Assembly (NCBI GenBank): GCA_036494545.1
Contig: DASXOB010000016.1
Span: 496,001 to 560,000 of the forward strand
Reading direction: 5' to 3'
Length of the DNA stretch: 64,000 nucleotides
Source of the DNA: JAICXG01 sp036494545
GTDB taxonomy: Bacteria; Verrucomicrobiota; Verrucomicrobiia; Chthoniobacterales; UBA10450
In this document: in pieces, positions 36,252 through 45,283 of the stretch
Layout of the letters: each line of letters starts with the position of its first letter
Numbering within the stretch: position 1 is the stretch's first letter
The notes under the pieces: model-generated
The model's input: only the letters and a program-made list of their open reading frames with translations
What the model was told of the DNA's origin: nothing
The model's database searches: none
Position numbers and translations under genes: made by a program

Positions 36252-38288
36252 ATGGCTGCCGAACCGATCACTGCTTATTTTCCGGTGCTTGTGCCCGCCT
36301 TGCACCGGATCCAGGAGCAATTCGGTTATCTCAAGCCCGAGGCCCTGGCCAGATATTCCAAAGAAAGCGGAATACCACAGTATCGACTCCAGGCAGTAGC
36401 AAGTTTCTTTCCGCATTTTCAGCTTACTCCGCCGAAAAAAGTCGTCTTGCGAGTCTGTCGCGACCTTTCCTGTCACCTGGCCGGGAGTGGACGCATACTT
36501 GGGGAACTCGCCAGCCTAACGAATGAAGAAGTGGCGGTAGAAGGAACATCCTGTCTCGGGCGTTGCGATCGTGCCCCGGCTGCCTGTCTCGCGCTGCAGG
36601 GCTCCGAACACGAACAGTATTATCTCGAACGCACCTCCGGAGAGTTAAAAGCGATCGTTGCAGCGGCTCGCGGAGGTAACGCTCCCACTTCGGATCACGA
36701 TACTAAACAACTCTTCCTCGGCGACGGATCGATAATTGATCCTTATAAAGGAAGCGCGTCGGATTATCGCGCTGCGCGTGAGGTGATCGCAACTCGCGAT
36801 GCATCGTTAGGCGCAGGCGTCAGACACCTCTCTGTCGAATCGGGGTGGACCCTGGAAATGCTGGAAGAATTCCGCATGGCGGCTTTGCGCGGGATGCAGG
36901 TCGATTTCGAGCTAAAGCCGCAGGTGCGTGACGCGGTGCGCTGCTGGCAAACAGAGACTGACTGGGCCAAAGGACGCGAGCTCGGTGGCTGGTCAGATGT
37001 CTTTTTCGACGAACTGCGCGAGGCTGACCTGCGCGGCCTCGGTGGCGCTGGGATTCCCGCGGCGCAAAAATGGCGCGACGTACGCGATGCAGTGCGAAAT
37101 GCCCGGCAAAGGGAGAAAGATGATCGGGCTTTTATCGTGGTGAACGGGGACGAAAGTGAGCCCGGAACGTTTAAGGATCGCGAGTTACTGTTGCGGGCGC
37201 CGCACCTCATTGTCGAAGCAGTTATCCTTGCCAGCCTGCTGACGGAAGCGACGCAGGGTTTCATTTATATTCGCCACGAATATCCCGAGCAAATCGAGGC
37301 CTGCCGGCGGGAGATCCGGCGGGCGGAGCAACTCGAGCTATGCGGCGACAATGCAATGTTGATCGGCCGGTCGTTGCCGATTTCTGTCTTCGTTAGTCCA
37401 GGTGGTTACATCTGCGGGGAACAAAGTGCACTCATTGAAGCGATGTCCGATCGTCGCGGCGAGCCACGTAATATGCCGCCCAAGTTGGAGACTAACGGCT
37501 TGCAAGATCTTCCCACTTTGGTAAGTAACGTCGAGACCTTTGCCTGGGTTCCCTATATATATCTCAACGGCGGCAAAACTTATGCCGAGCAAGGAGTCAA
37601 CGGCTGGAAAGGGCGCCGCATCTTCTCGGTTTCCGGAGATGTCATACGCCCGGGGGTCTATGAGGTTCCGATGGGACTAACTCTGCGCGAACTCATTTAT
37701 GGCGACAATTATTGTCGTGGCATGGCGGATGATAAGAAGCTAAAAGCCCTGGCACCTTCCGGCCCGTCCGGTGGGTTTTTGCCGGCGAAACTCACCGCGG
37801 ACAGGGGGCTGCCACGTGACCATACCAAAAACAAGAGCTGGCAAGAGCTGGCAGCCCGTCGCGGCTTTGATCCCTTATCGAATGAACTCGATATCCTCGA
37901 CCTTGAACTGGAGTTAAATCTCTTCCGCGCGCTTAGTCCAACGCAGGCGCTGGGAGCCGGGATATGTGTCTACGCCGAGGGCCGCGACATGGCCAAGGAA
38001 GCAGTCAATGCGCTGGAGTTCTTTCGCAATGAATCCTGCGGTAAATGTGTCCCTTGCAGGCTGGGTTCGCAGAAGCTTGTCTCGCTAGGCGTGCACTTAC
38101 TCGAGGGTAAAATCTCTGCCTCGAACTGGAAAGATCATGTCCTGCCGCTCATTAATGAAATGGGAAAGGCGATCGAGCTAGCCTCCATCTGTGGCCTTGG
38201 CCGCTCAGTGCCCATTCCACTTAGAACCGCAGCCGTCTTTTTCGCTGGCGACGTGAACGACCACTTGCCGGCTGATGGGAAAGCTTAG
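36252..38288 (+). CDS. NADH-oxidoreductase flavoprotein, NuoE-NuoF fusion
   Basis: The 678-residue product fuses a NuoE-like thioredoxin-fold [2Fe-2S] domain (residues 1-140; C-X4-C and S-C-L-G-R-C) to a NuoF-like 51-kDa domain. NuoF landmarks are G-L-G-G-A-G-I-P-A-A-Q-K-W, N-G-D-E-S-E-P-G-T-F-K-D-R (FMN/NAD), Y-I-C-G-E-Q-S-A-L and the 4Fe-4S site S-C-G-K-C-V-P-C-R-L-G near residue 595. Such modules oxidise NADH and feed electrons to iron-sulfur partners, as in complex I, HoxEF and NAD-linked formate dehydrogenase. The next gene, nine bases away, supplies the partner. Other complex I genes are not present here. Confidence 0.92.
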   Translation: MAAEPITAYFPVLVPALHRIQEQFGYLKPEALARYSKESGIPQYRLQAVASFFPHFQLTPPKKVVLRVCRDLSCHLAGSGRILGELASLTNEEVAVEGTSCLGRCDRAPAACLALQGSEHEQYYLERTSGELKAIVAAARGGNAPTSDHDTKQLFLGDGSIIDPYKGSASDYRAAREVIATRDASLGAGVRHLSVESGWTLEMLEEFRMAALRGMQVDFELKPQVRDAVRCWQTETDWAKGRELGGWSDVFFDELREADLRGLGGAGIPAAQKWRDVRDAVRNARQREKDDRAFIVVNGDESEPGTFKDRELLLRAPHLIVEAVILASLLTEATQGFIYIRHEYPEQIEACRREIRRAEQLELCGDNAMLIGRSLPISVFVSPGGYICGEQSALIEAMSDRRGEPRNMPPKLETNGLQDLPTLVSNVETFAWVPYIYLNGGKTYAEQGVNGWKGRRIFSVSGDVIRPGVYEVPMGLTLRELIYGDNYCRGMADDKKLKALAPSGPSGGFLPAKLTADRGLPRDHTKNKSWQELAARRGFDPLSNELDILDLELELNLFRALSPTQALGAGICVYAEGRDMAKEAVNALEFFRNESCGKCVPCRLGSQKLVSLGVHLLEGKISASNWKDHVLPLINEMGKAIELASICGLGRSVPIPLRTAAVFFAGDVNDHLPADGKA

Positions 38289-38296
38289 GTCTGACC

Positions 38297-40783
38297 ATGC
38301 CTGACACAGATTTCATTTCCGGCTTATTCATCCGCGACGACGACGAAGGTCTGTTTAGCAGGGATATCAATGGCGAGCTTGTTCGTCTCGACACGCCTAC
38401 GGAGTCAGACTACCAGAAGAAAGTGACCCTCCAGATAGACGGTGTTTCCGTAACTGTGCCGTTGGCCGAGCCATTAACGGATGCAAATGGCAATATCGTT
38501 GTCGACTTGGAAGGGCGGACAACCCCGCGTTACACCACAATCTACGACGCGGCCCGCAAGCTTTACGTTGAGCGTATCGGCGACGAAAAGAAGATTCCAA
38601 TTCCGATTCTCTGTCATCAGCCGCATATGCGTCCGGTAGCGGTCTGCCGGCTCTGTATTGTGCAGATTTACGGCCAAAAGCGTGGGCGACGTGCGGCGGA
38701 GCGGAAGCTACTTCCTGCCTGCCAGCACCAGGTGAAGGATGGGATGGAAGTCTTTACCATGAGCGCGGCGGGACCTGATGGCGAGCGAGTCAGGCAGACG
38801 GTTAAGGTAATGACAGAGCTGTTAGCAGCGGACCACCTCAGGCCGGCTAACCCTCCAGAGTTAGAAAAAGAGTTCGCGCCTCTTAATGAGTTAGGTCAGA
38901 TGAGTGACCGCTGCGGCGCTGATCCCAAGCGTTTTCAACAGAAAATCTTTTCTTACTCAGCGCCTCCCGCGCGACCCCTCGCGGGCCGTCACGACCTCGA
39001 CTCGTCATCGCCGGTTTTTTTGGTCGATCACGAGGCGTGCATCCTGTGCGATCGCTGCATTCGTGCCTGTGATGATGTCCGAGAGAACCATGTCATTGGC
39101 CGGACGGGCAAAGGGGCGAGAGCTGGAATTAGCTTCGATCTTAACCTTCCGATGGGTCAGTCGACCTGCGTGAAGTGCGGCGAATGCATGGTTTCGTGTC
39201 CGACAAGTGCAATTACTTTTAAGCCAATCGCGCGGGTTAAAGTCCGCGCAGCAGGTCGTTCGGCCGAAGTCTTAGCCGCGCGGGAGATCACTTCCGATCC
39301 GATCTTTGCTGGTATTCCGCCGAAGTTTCTGCTCTGGCAACGCGACCTGGTCATTCGGCGCAAAGTCAGGCGTGGCCAGGTATTATGTCGACAGGGTGAA
39401 CCGGGTAACACGGCTTTTATCATTCGGGAAGGACGCTTTCGAGTAACTATCCGGCCGCGGGCGCTGCGCTCGGGCAAGAACGTGTTCTGGCTTGGCCGAG
39501 GTAAGACGGTAATCAGGGAGCGCACAGTGGAGGATGTGATCATCGGCGAGATGGCATGTCTGAGTGGTTCTCCACGCTCCGCCAAAGTTACCGCCCTTGA
39601 ACATGGGGAGGTGTGGGAGATTCGGCGGAACGTGCTCGATCGACTGATGCGTTTGCCAAGTCAACGCGCCCGATTTGAAAGTGAGTATCGCCGCAGCTCG
39701 CTCGATCTGGCGTTCCAAAATACGGAGCTTTTTGGCGGAATTGAGCAAAAGGAATTTGGCGAAGTCATGAATTACCTTCGCGACCGGTTGCGCTTCGTGC
39801 GCGTGCAGGCGGGCCAGGTCCTGTTTCGCCAGGGCGAGATAGCCACGCATCTTTATCTCGTCAGGCTGGGAGAAGTGCGGACGAGCTTTCAGCTTCATGG
39901 CCGCGAAACCAAGGTCGTCTCGCATGGCCCCGGAACAATCCTGGGAGAGATTGGATTATTGGCCCTGTCTCTCGATGACCGCAAGTCTGTCGAGGAAAAC
40001 GACGCTGAACTGAAGAGCCGGTTGAATCAGTCGCTGGAGGATATCTCTTCCACTCTTCCTCCGGGAGTTAGAACAGGAACTTGCGCGGCATTGAATCATC
40101 TGGAGTTGGCTCAGCTTAGCCGGACTGATTTTCTTCTTATGCTGCGCAGGTTTGGCGGGCTTCGGCGGCGGATCGTCGCGCAGTCGCTCACTCGCTTGCG
40201 CAATGCGGTAGTGGGAAACCGCCTCCTCGATGAGTATGTCGAGCAGGGGCTTTACGAAGGTCAAAGCATTCTTGTGCTCGACTTGGACAACTGCACGCGG
40301 TGCGACGCCTGCACGCGTGGCTGCGTAGAAGAACATGGGACGCGTACCCACGGCATTCCGATTCCGCGATTGATCCGCGCTGGGCGACGGCTGGATAATT
40401 TTCTTGTCGCAACCTCGTGCCGCTCGTGCACGGACGCGCATTGCATGGTGGGCTGTCCAGTCGACTCGATCCACCGCGGCAAGCACCTTCAGATTGTAAT
40501 CGAGGATCACTGCATTGGGTGCGGATTGTGCGCTGAGAATTGTCCCTACGGGAGCATTTTCATGATACCTAACGAGCGCAATCGCGTCGTGGTGCCGGAC
40601 CTCTCACGGAGCGGTCGGCCGCATCGCGTCGCGCAGCTCAAGGCGGCAAATTGCGACCTGTGCGACGCGGCCGGCGATCTGTCCGCGCCGCATCCCGCCT
40701 GCGTGGCGGCGTGCCCGCATGACGCAGCGTTTCGGATGAGCGGGCCGCAACTGCTCGAACGCGTGATGCGAAGGCAACGGTAG
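38297..40783 (+). CDS. NuoG-like iron-sulfur protein with two cyclic-nucleotide-binding domains
   Basis: The 828-residue product has an N-terminal [2Fe-2S] site (C-H-Q-P...C-R-L-C...C-Q-H). NuoG-type 4Fe-4S pairs follow near residues 248 and 291 (C-I-L-C-D-R-C, C-V-K-C-G-E-C-M-V-S-C-P). Then come two CRP-like domains (about 345-450 and 480-630). The first keeps the phosphate-binding cassette I-G-E-M-A-C-L-S-G-S-P-R-S-A-K; the second is degenerate (L-G-E-I-G-L-L). A polyferredoxin of three to four 4Fe-4S sites (C-T-R-C-D-A-C to C-V-A-A-C-P) fills residues 665-808. It probably receives electrons from the NADH flavoprotein, with a nucleotide tuning the flow. That control is inference from the domains. 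Confidence 0.82.
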   Translation: MPDTDFISGLFIRDDDEGLFSRDINGELVRLDTPTESDYQKKVTLQIDGVSVTVPLAEPLTDANGNIVVDLEGRTTPRYTTIYDAARKLYVERIGDEKKIPIPILCHQPHMRPVAVCRLCIVQIYGQKRGRRAAERKLLPACQHQVKDGMEVFTMSAAGPDGERVRQTVKVMTELLAADHLRPANPPELEKEFAPLNELGQMSDRCGADPKRFQQKIFSYSAPPARPLAGRHDLDSSSPVFLVDHEACILCDRCIRACDDVRENHVIGRTGKGARAGISFDLNLPMGQSTCVKCGECMVSCPTSAITFKPIARVKVRAAGRSAEVLAAREITSDPIFAGIPPKFLLWQRDLVIRRKVRRGQVLCRQGEPGNTAFIIREGRFRVTIRPRALRSGKNVFWLGRGKTVIRERTVEDVIIGEMACLSGSPRSAKVTALEHGEVWEIRRNVLDRLMRLPSQRARFESEYRRSSLDLAFQNTELFGGIEQKEFGEVMNYLRDRLRFVRVQAGQVLFRQGEIATHLYLVRLGEVRTSFQLHGRETKVVSHGPGTILGEIGLLALSLDDRKSVEENDAELKSRLNQSLEDISSTLPPGVRTGTCAALNHLELAQLSRTDFLLMLRRFGGLRRRIVAQSLTRLRNAVVGNRLLDEYVEQGLYEGQSILVLDLDNCTRCDACTRGCVEEHGTRTHGIPIPRLIRAGRRLDNFLVATSCRSCTDAHCMVGCPVDSIHRGKHLQIVIEDHCIGCGLCAENCPYGSIFMIPNERNRVVVPDLSRSGRPHRVAQLKAANCDLCDAAGDLSAPHPACVAACPHDAAFRMSGPQLLERVMRRQR

Positions 40784-40800
40784 AATCGGATTCTGCACCG

Positions 40801-40914
40801 CGCGCCACGAAATCGGCGGACGACCTTGAACACGACCAGCACGAGTTAAATTTCTGGCGCAAATACGTCTCCTTTACCGACCATAAGGCCATCGGCATCC
40901 AATCCTCGAATCTT
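40801..40914 (+). pseudogene. Remnant of a second cytochrome c oxidase subunit I gene
   Basis: Frame 1 encodes D-Q-H-E-L-N-F-W-R-K-Y-V-S-F-T-D-H-K-A-I-G-I-Q, closely matching the N-terminus of the intact subunit I gene at 43.4 kb (H-E-L-G-F-W-R-K-Y-V-F-S-T-D-H-K-V-I-G-I-Q). Similarity is lost around 40911, where the decayed Kelch/Ig gene begins. No start codon is visible in frame. It is a truncated paralogue, too diverged to be a recent tandem copy. Confidence 0.7.
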
Positions 40915-40939
40915 TGCAGACTCCTTTCTCGCGCCAGCT

Positions 40940-42769
40940 CTACGGGCAGAGGCTGCTGAGGCACGGATCACCAAAGTAAGCTTCCACGAGTGCGACACCG
41001 GTCGTGGAATTCACACCGCGCACGATCGCCGTGTAGGCCCCTTCTCCTACCGGGAGCGTCAGAACGATGGCTGATTCCGGCGGGTCAGTTGGTGGAATGG
41101 TTGTGGCCATGATGGCGGTTTTCTGCGCCGGGTCGCTCATCCAGTTGTCGTTTGTTATCACCGTGCCATCGGGCTCGTGGAGTTCGAGAATCGGGTCGGC
41201 GAGCTTGCCCGTGACTGCCAAAGATGGCCCGATTGCTCGCAGTAATACTTTGATTGGCTCGGACCCTTCGTTGATGAACCCCCCAATCATCACATCATCG
41301 CCTGCCTGCACTTTGCCTTGGGTCGAGATGTTCGCCAGATGTGCCTCACTCGATACGTCCATGCTGGCCGCACCCAGGTTATAGACTTCGACCAGCCCGA
41401 TCCCCGTCCCGTTATTGGTTCCCTTTAGAATCGCGGTGTAAACTCCTGGGTCTAACACTGCAACAATTGCTGACTCCAAATCGTTAGCGGGAGCTAAACC
41501 AGTGTTTTCCATGGCTATCTGTTGACTTCCGCCGCTCAGATTTACTTTCCAATTATCATTGGCTGCGATGATGGTTGCGCCGCTGTGCAATTCGAGATAC
41601 GGGTTGGCAAGAGATCCACCTACTGCGAGAGATGGCCCGATCCCACGCGCAACCAGCTGTGAGTAATGAAGCCGCCAATCAGGACATTGTCATCTGTCCC
41701 AACACTTAGGCGCGTCGAGATATTCACCGCCCCCGTAGGAGCAAGGAAGAACAGTCCCTGTGCTCCGCAACCACTGCAGTTACAGGCGAAGATTTCCACA
41801 TTGGTGATAACGCCCCCCGCCAGCTGTGGAATAGCTTGGGAGCGGAAAGTTAGACTTGGGGTTCCCGAAATGATACCTGTGGCTTGATCCAACCCAGCCC
41901 TGGAGGTAGTGGACCGATCTCGGAGTAGGTAACTGGATCAGACGTACCTGAGGTAGGGCTGCGATGGCGTAGCTAAAAGGGAGATCCGGAAATACGGAAG
42001 TGCTATTTGGACTAGTTATCACAGGCACCGTGAGATCGGAGGTAAACGTTAATTCCAGCGTTGCTATGTTGGTGACGCCGGCCTCGGTTGCGGACAGCTT
42101 GACCAAAAAACTTCCGTTCGTTGTTGCGATTCCGGAGATTTCCCCGGTCACTGGATCAGCACTCAGACCCGGCGGCAGACCGATGGCACTCAGCCGCGCC
42201 GCAGAGCTACCCCCGCTCGTGCTGACCTGAAAATGGAAGGGGCTTCCGGTTCTAACGAGGTCGCCCCTGCCCCTTCAAACTGATAGCTGAAAGGCAAGCC
42301 GGCGGTAGCGGTGCCTGTCAGTGGACTAGTAATAGCGGGAGGAGAGGGATCGTATAGCTCCGCACTCCCGAGAATGTAGGAGGCCTGGTTAATCCCCCCG
42401 GCGACGAGCACCTTGCCGCCGGACAATAAGGTCGAAGTGTGACTAAAGCGTGCCGTGGCAAGGCTGCCGGTGCTAGTCCAGGTCCTGCTTGGCTGGATCG
42501 TATAGCTCCGCGCTCGCGAGATCTGAATCGGTGTCAGAAGAGCCGCCTGCCACGAGAACTTTGCCAGCAGGCAGCAAGGTCGCCGGGTGCACTTCGCGTC
42601 CAGTGGTGAGACTACCGGTAGGCTCAAAGCCAGCGGGAGTGCCCGCGCATGGTTGCACGAGCGTCAGTCCCGCGCCAAGGAGCAGAGCTAATAGCATTAG
42701 CAGGCGAGAAAGATTGCAGATTCCTCGGCGACGACTGAGAGTGAAAGGCAGCAATGTTCTCATGACCAT
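40940..42769 (-). pseudogene. Frameshifted Kelch/Ig-like surface protein gene
   Basis: Five minus-strand pieces together encode a signal peptide (L-L-M-L-L-A-L-L-L-G-A-G) and Kelch-type repeats (L-L-P-A-G-K-V-L-V-A-G-G, S-A-E-L-Y-D-P). They continue with Ig-like segments (A-I-T-S-P-L-T-G-T-A) and the same C-terminal domain as the 1666-residue protein, ending V-A-L-V-E-A-Y-F-G-D-P-C. Each piece shifts frame near 42480, 42260, 41960 and 41660, so at least four lesions are needed to rejoin it. It is a decayed paralogue of that protein and not expressed as a whole. Assembly error in four places is unlikely but not excluded. Confidence 0.75.
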
Positions 42770-43370
42770 TTCATTTGGCGTGTTTGATCTAGATTTCGCA
42801 GTAATAGTTACAGAAACTGGGCATAGAAGTTCAAGAACAATTGACACTGGGAGCGCGTTAGAGTTACTGAAGAAGCTTCATCCTGTCTGCTGCTGGTTTC
42901 GAGTCGACTTGAAGTCGGTGAGAACGATTCGCTAGCCCGTCGTTGCCCGTGCCGCGCAGGAGATGATGCACAGGGCCCCTTCAGTGGTGAGAAGGGGCCA
43001 TCGTCATCCAACCCTAAGCGTTTGTTTGGTTGCTTCTGTAGTGTTAAGCGGCGGGGCCTTCTATTGCGATTTCATTGCGCTATTTGCCGGGCGTTGGCCA
43101 AGACGGCGCAGACCTGCGCCCTTGGTTCTTTAAAAGTGATTGAGCGCGATGTTGATCTGGGCCTGGGAGGCCGTAGCCGATCAAGACAACCCCACCCGCT
43201 CACGACCGCTATGGCCACGACAGTTGAGAGAATGCATTTCCCGTCCGCGAAATGTCAGGTCCAAACCCGATTATGCGAGTCGGAAGGCGGGTGGGATGCT
43301 CGCGCTCCCGACAATTTGGTGCTTTCCTCTTGAAATCTTTCGCTGGATAATCAGTGTCAGATTCGCATTT
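42770..43370. other. Long intergenic region before the oxidase operon
   Basis: About 600 bases without a convincing gene. It carries a strong hairpin (42974-42999) and should hold the promoter of the oxidase operon. An open frame from 43140 joins the subunit I gene but has no family similarity before 43371. No exact 9-mer copy occurs here. Confidence 0.6.
42974..42999. terminator. Strong hairpin, possible terminator or leader structure
   Basis: GGCCCCTTC (42974-42982) and GAAGGGGCC (42991-42999) form a perfect 9-bp GC-rich stem with an 8-base loop. No T-tract follows on either strand, so an intrinsic terminator is not certain. It may be an mRNA leader structure of the oxidase operon. Confidence 0.35.
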
Positions 43371-45248
43371 ATGGACGCTTCTTCTTCCGTCGCTCACGAT
43401 TCGCATCATCATCACGAAGACGCCCATCATGAACACCACGAGCTGGGGTTCTGGCGCAAATACGTCTTCTCGACCGACCATAAGGTGATTGGGATCCAGT
43501 ACGGGATCAGCGGGCTTATTTTTCTCTTTTTCGGTTTCTGCCTCATGATGGTCATGCGCTGGCAGCTGGCTTTTCCCGGCACACGGCTGCCAGTCGTTGG
43601 TACGATGCTGGAGAATATTTTCGGCCCCGGCGCGGTGACCAACGGCGTCATTACGCCGGAGTTTTACAATTCGTTAGGCGCGATGCACGGCACGATCATG
43701 ATCTTCCTCGGAATTGTGCCGGTGGCGTTTGCCGCCTTCGGTAATTTCGTTGTTCCGCTCCAGATCGGCGCACCCGACATGACTTTCCCCAAGATCAACA
43801 TGGCCAGTTACTGGGCATTTTTCGCTGGCGGATTGGTGATGTTGACGAGTTTTTTCGTCCCGGGCGGCGCGGCGAAGGGCGGGTGGACTTCGTATACGCC
43901 TCTGGCCGATATCGTCGACAAGGGGCCGACCTATCACCCAATCTTCAACGGTCAAACGCTCTGGCTAATCGGCTTCATTCTCCTCATCACTTCGTCATTG
44001 CTAGGCGCGGTAAATTTCATCGCTACGATCATCCAATTACGGGCCAAGGGGATGACCTGGATGCGGCTGCCGTTTTTCGTTTGGGCGCAATTCGTGACCG
44101 CGTTTCTTCTTTTGCTGGCCTTTCCGCCGCTCGAGTCGGCCATTGTGATGCAGCTGATGGATCGGGTCGCAGGAACGAGCTTTTTCCTTCCCAGCGGGTT
44201 GGTGGTGAACGGCGCGCAGGTTTCAATCAGCGGCGGCGGCAGCCCGCTACTCTGGCAGCATCTTTTCTGGTTTCTCGGGCACCCGGAAGTTTACGTGCTC
44301 ATTTTGCCGGGCATGGGCATCGTGGCGGAGATTATCGCCAATAACACGCGCAAGCCGCTCTGGGGTTATAAGTCGTTAGTCCTCGCGGCGCTGGTGTTGG
44401 GATTTCTTTCGTTCATCGTCTGGGCCCATCACATGTGGCTCACGGGTATGGGCACGTCCGTAAGCGCGTTTTTCCAGACGACGACCATGATCATTTCGAT
44501 TCCATCAGTGATCATTCTGAGCGCGTTTTTCATTTCGCTCTGGGGTGGGTCGATTCGCTTTACCGTTCCGATGCTTTTTGCGACGGCCTTCCTTCCGATG
44601 TTTGGGATTGGTGGCCTAACGGGCATCCCGCTCGCCTTCAACAGCGCTGACCTGTACCTGCACGATACCTACTACGTAATCGCGCACTTCCATTACATTG
44701 TCGCACCGGGAACGATCTTCGCCGTTTTTGCGGGAGTCTACTATTGGTTCCCCAAAGCCACCGGCCGCAAAATGAACGATTTCTGGGGCAAGGTGCACTT
44801 CTGGCCTTCGCTCATCTGCATGAACGCCATTTTTCTCCCGATGTTCCTGCAAGGCATGCTCGGTATGCACCGGCGCTGGTATGATGGCGGACAGGGCTGG
44901 AATCTCGCCGCCGAAAAAGTGTGGGGTTTGAGCGGTTTCCATTGGAACACGCCAATCTCGATCGCTGCGTGGGTAATGGGCCTGGCGCAAATTCCTTTCA
45001 TCATCAATTTTTTCTGGAGCATCCGTCACGGCCAGAAGGTCGATGACAACCCATGGGAGGCGACCACTCTGGAATGGACTGCGCCTTCGCCGCCGCCGCA
45101 TGGCAACTTCGTCATTCCACCGGTGGCTTATCGCGGACCTTACGAATACAGCCTGCCGGGACGGGCCAAAGACTTTACGATGCAGACAGAACCGGTGCAG
45201 CCGGGCGAACGCGCGACGCACGAACCTACCATGTCGTTTGGTCATTGA
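43371..45248 (+). CDS. ctaD: Cytochrome c oxidase subunit I
   Basis: The 625-residue product is the haem a/a3-CuB catalytic subunit of the terminal oxidase in the inner membrane. Conserved elements include F-S-T-D-H-K-V-I-G-I-Q-Y, the CuB-Tyr helix with L-G-H-P-E-V-Y-V-L-I-L-P-G-M-G, W-A-H-H-M-W-L-T-G-M-G, and the haem ligands in I-A-H-F-H-Y-I-V. The N-terminus is histidine-rich (H-H-H-H-E-D-A-H-H-E-H-H), possibly copper-binding. I chose the ATG at 43371 because the frame upstream lacks similarity. It is the first gene of an eight- to nine-gene oxidase operon. Confidence 0.97.
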   Translation: MDASSSVAHDSHHHHEDAHHEHHELGFWRKYVFSTDHKVIGIQYGISGLIFLFFGFCLMMVMRWQLAFPGTRLPVVGTMLENIFGPGAVTNGVITPEFYNSLGAMHGTIMIFLGIVPVAFAAFGNFVVPLQIGAPDMTFPKINMASYWAFFAGGLVMLTSFFVPGGAAKGGWTSYTPLADIVDKGPTYHPIFNGQTLWLIGFILLITSSLLGAVNFIATIIQLRAKGMTWMRLPFFVWAQFVTAFLLLLAFPPLESAIVMQLMDRVAGTSFFLPSGLVVNGAQVSISGGGSPLLWQHLFWFLGHPEVYVLILPGMGIVAEIIANNTRKPLWGYKSLVLAALVLGFLSFIVWAHHMWLTGMGTSVSAFFQTTTMIISIPSVIILSAFFISLWGGSIRFTVPMLFATAFLPMFGIGGLTGIPLAFNSADLYLHDTYYVIAHFHYIVAPGTIFAVFAGVYYWFPKATGRKMNDFWGKVHFWPSLICMNAIFLPMFLQGMLGMHRRWYDGGQGWNLAAEKVWGLSGFHWNTPISIAAWVMGLAQIPFIINFFWSIRHGQKVDDNPWEATTLEWTAPSPPPHGNFVIPPVAYRGPYEYSLPGRAKDFTMQTEPVQPGERATHEPTMSFGH

Positions 45249-45252
45249 AGAC

Positions 45253-45274
45253 GCCTAACGACTAAGCCTAACGA
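45253..45274. repeat. Tandem direct copies of the dispersed 9-mer
   Basis: GCCTAACGA occurs at 45253-45261 and again at 45266-45274, in the same orientation with four bases between, filling most of the gap between the subunit I stop and the subunit III start. It is the only tandem pair seen in the window. Confidence 0.85.
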
Positions 45275-45283
45275 ATCGCGCAC

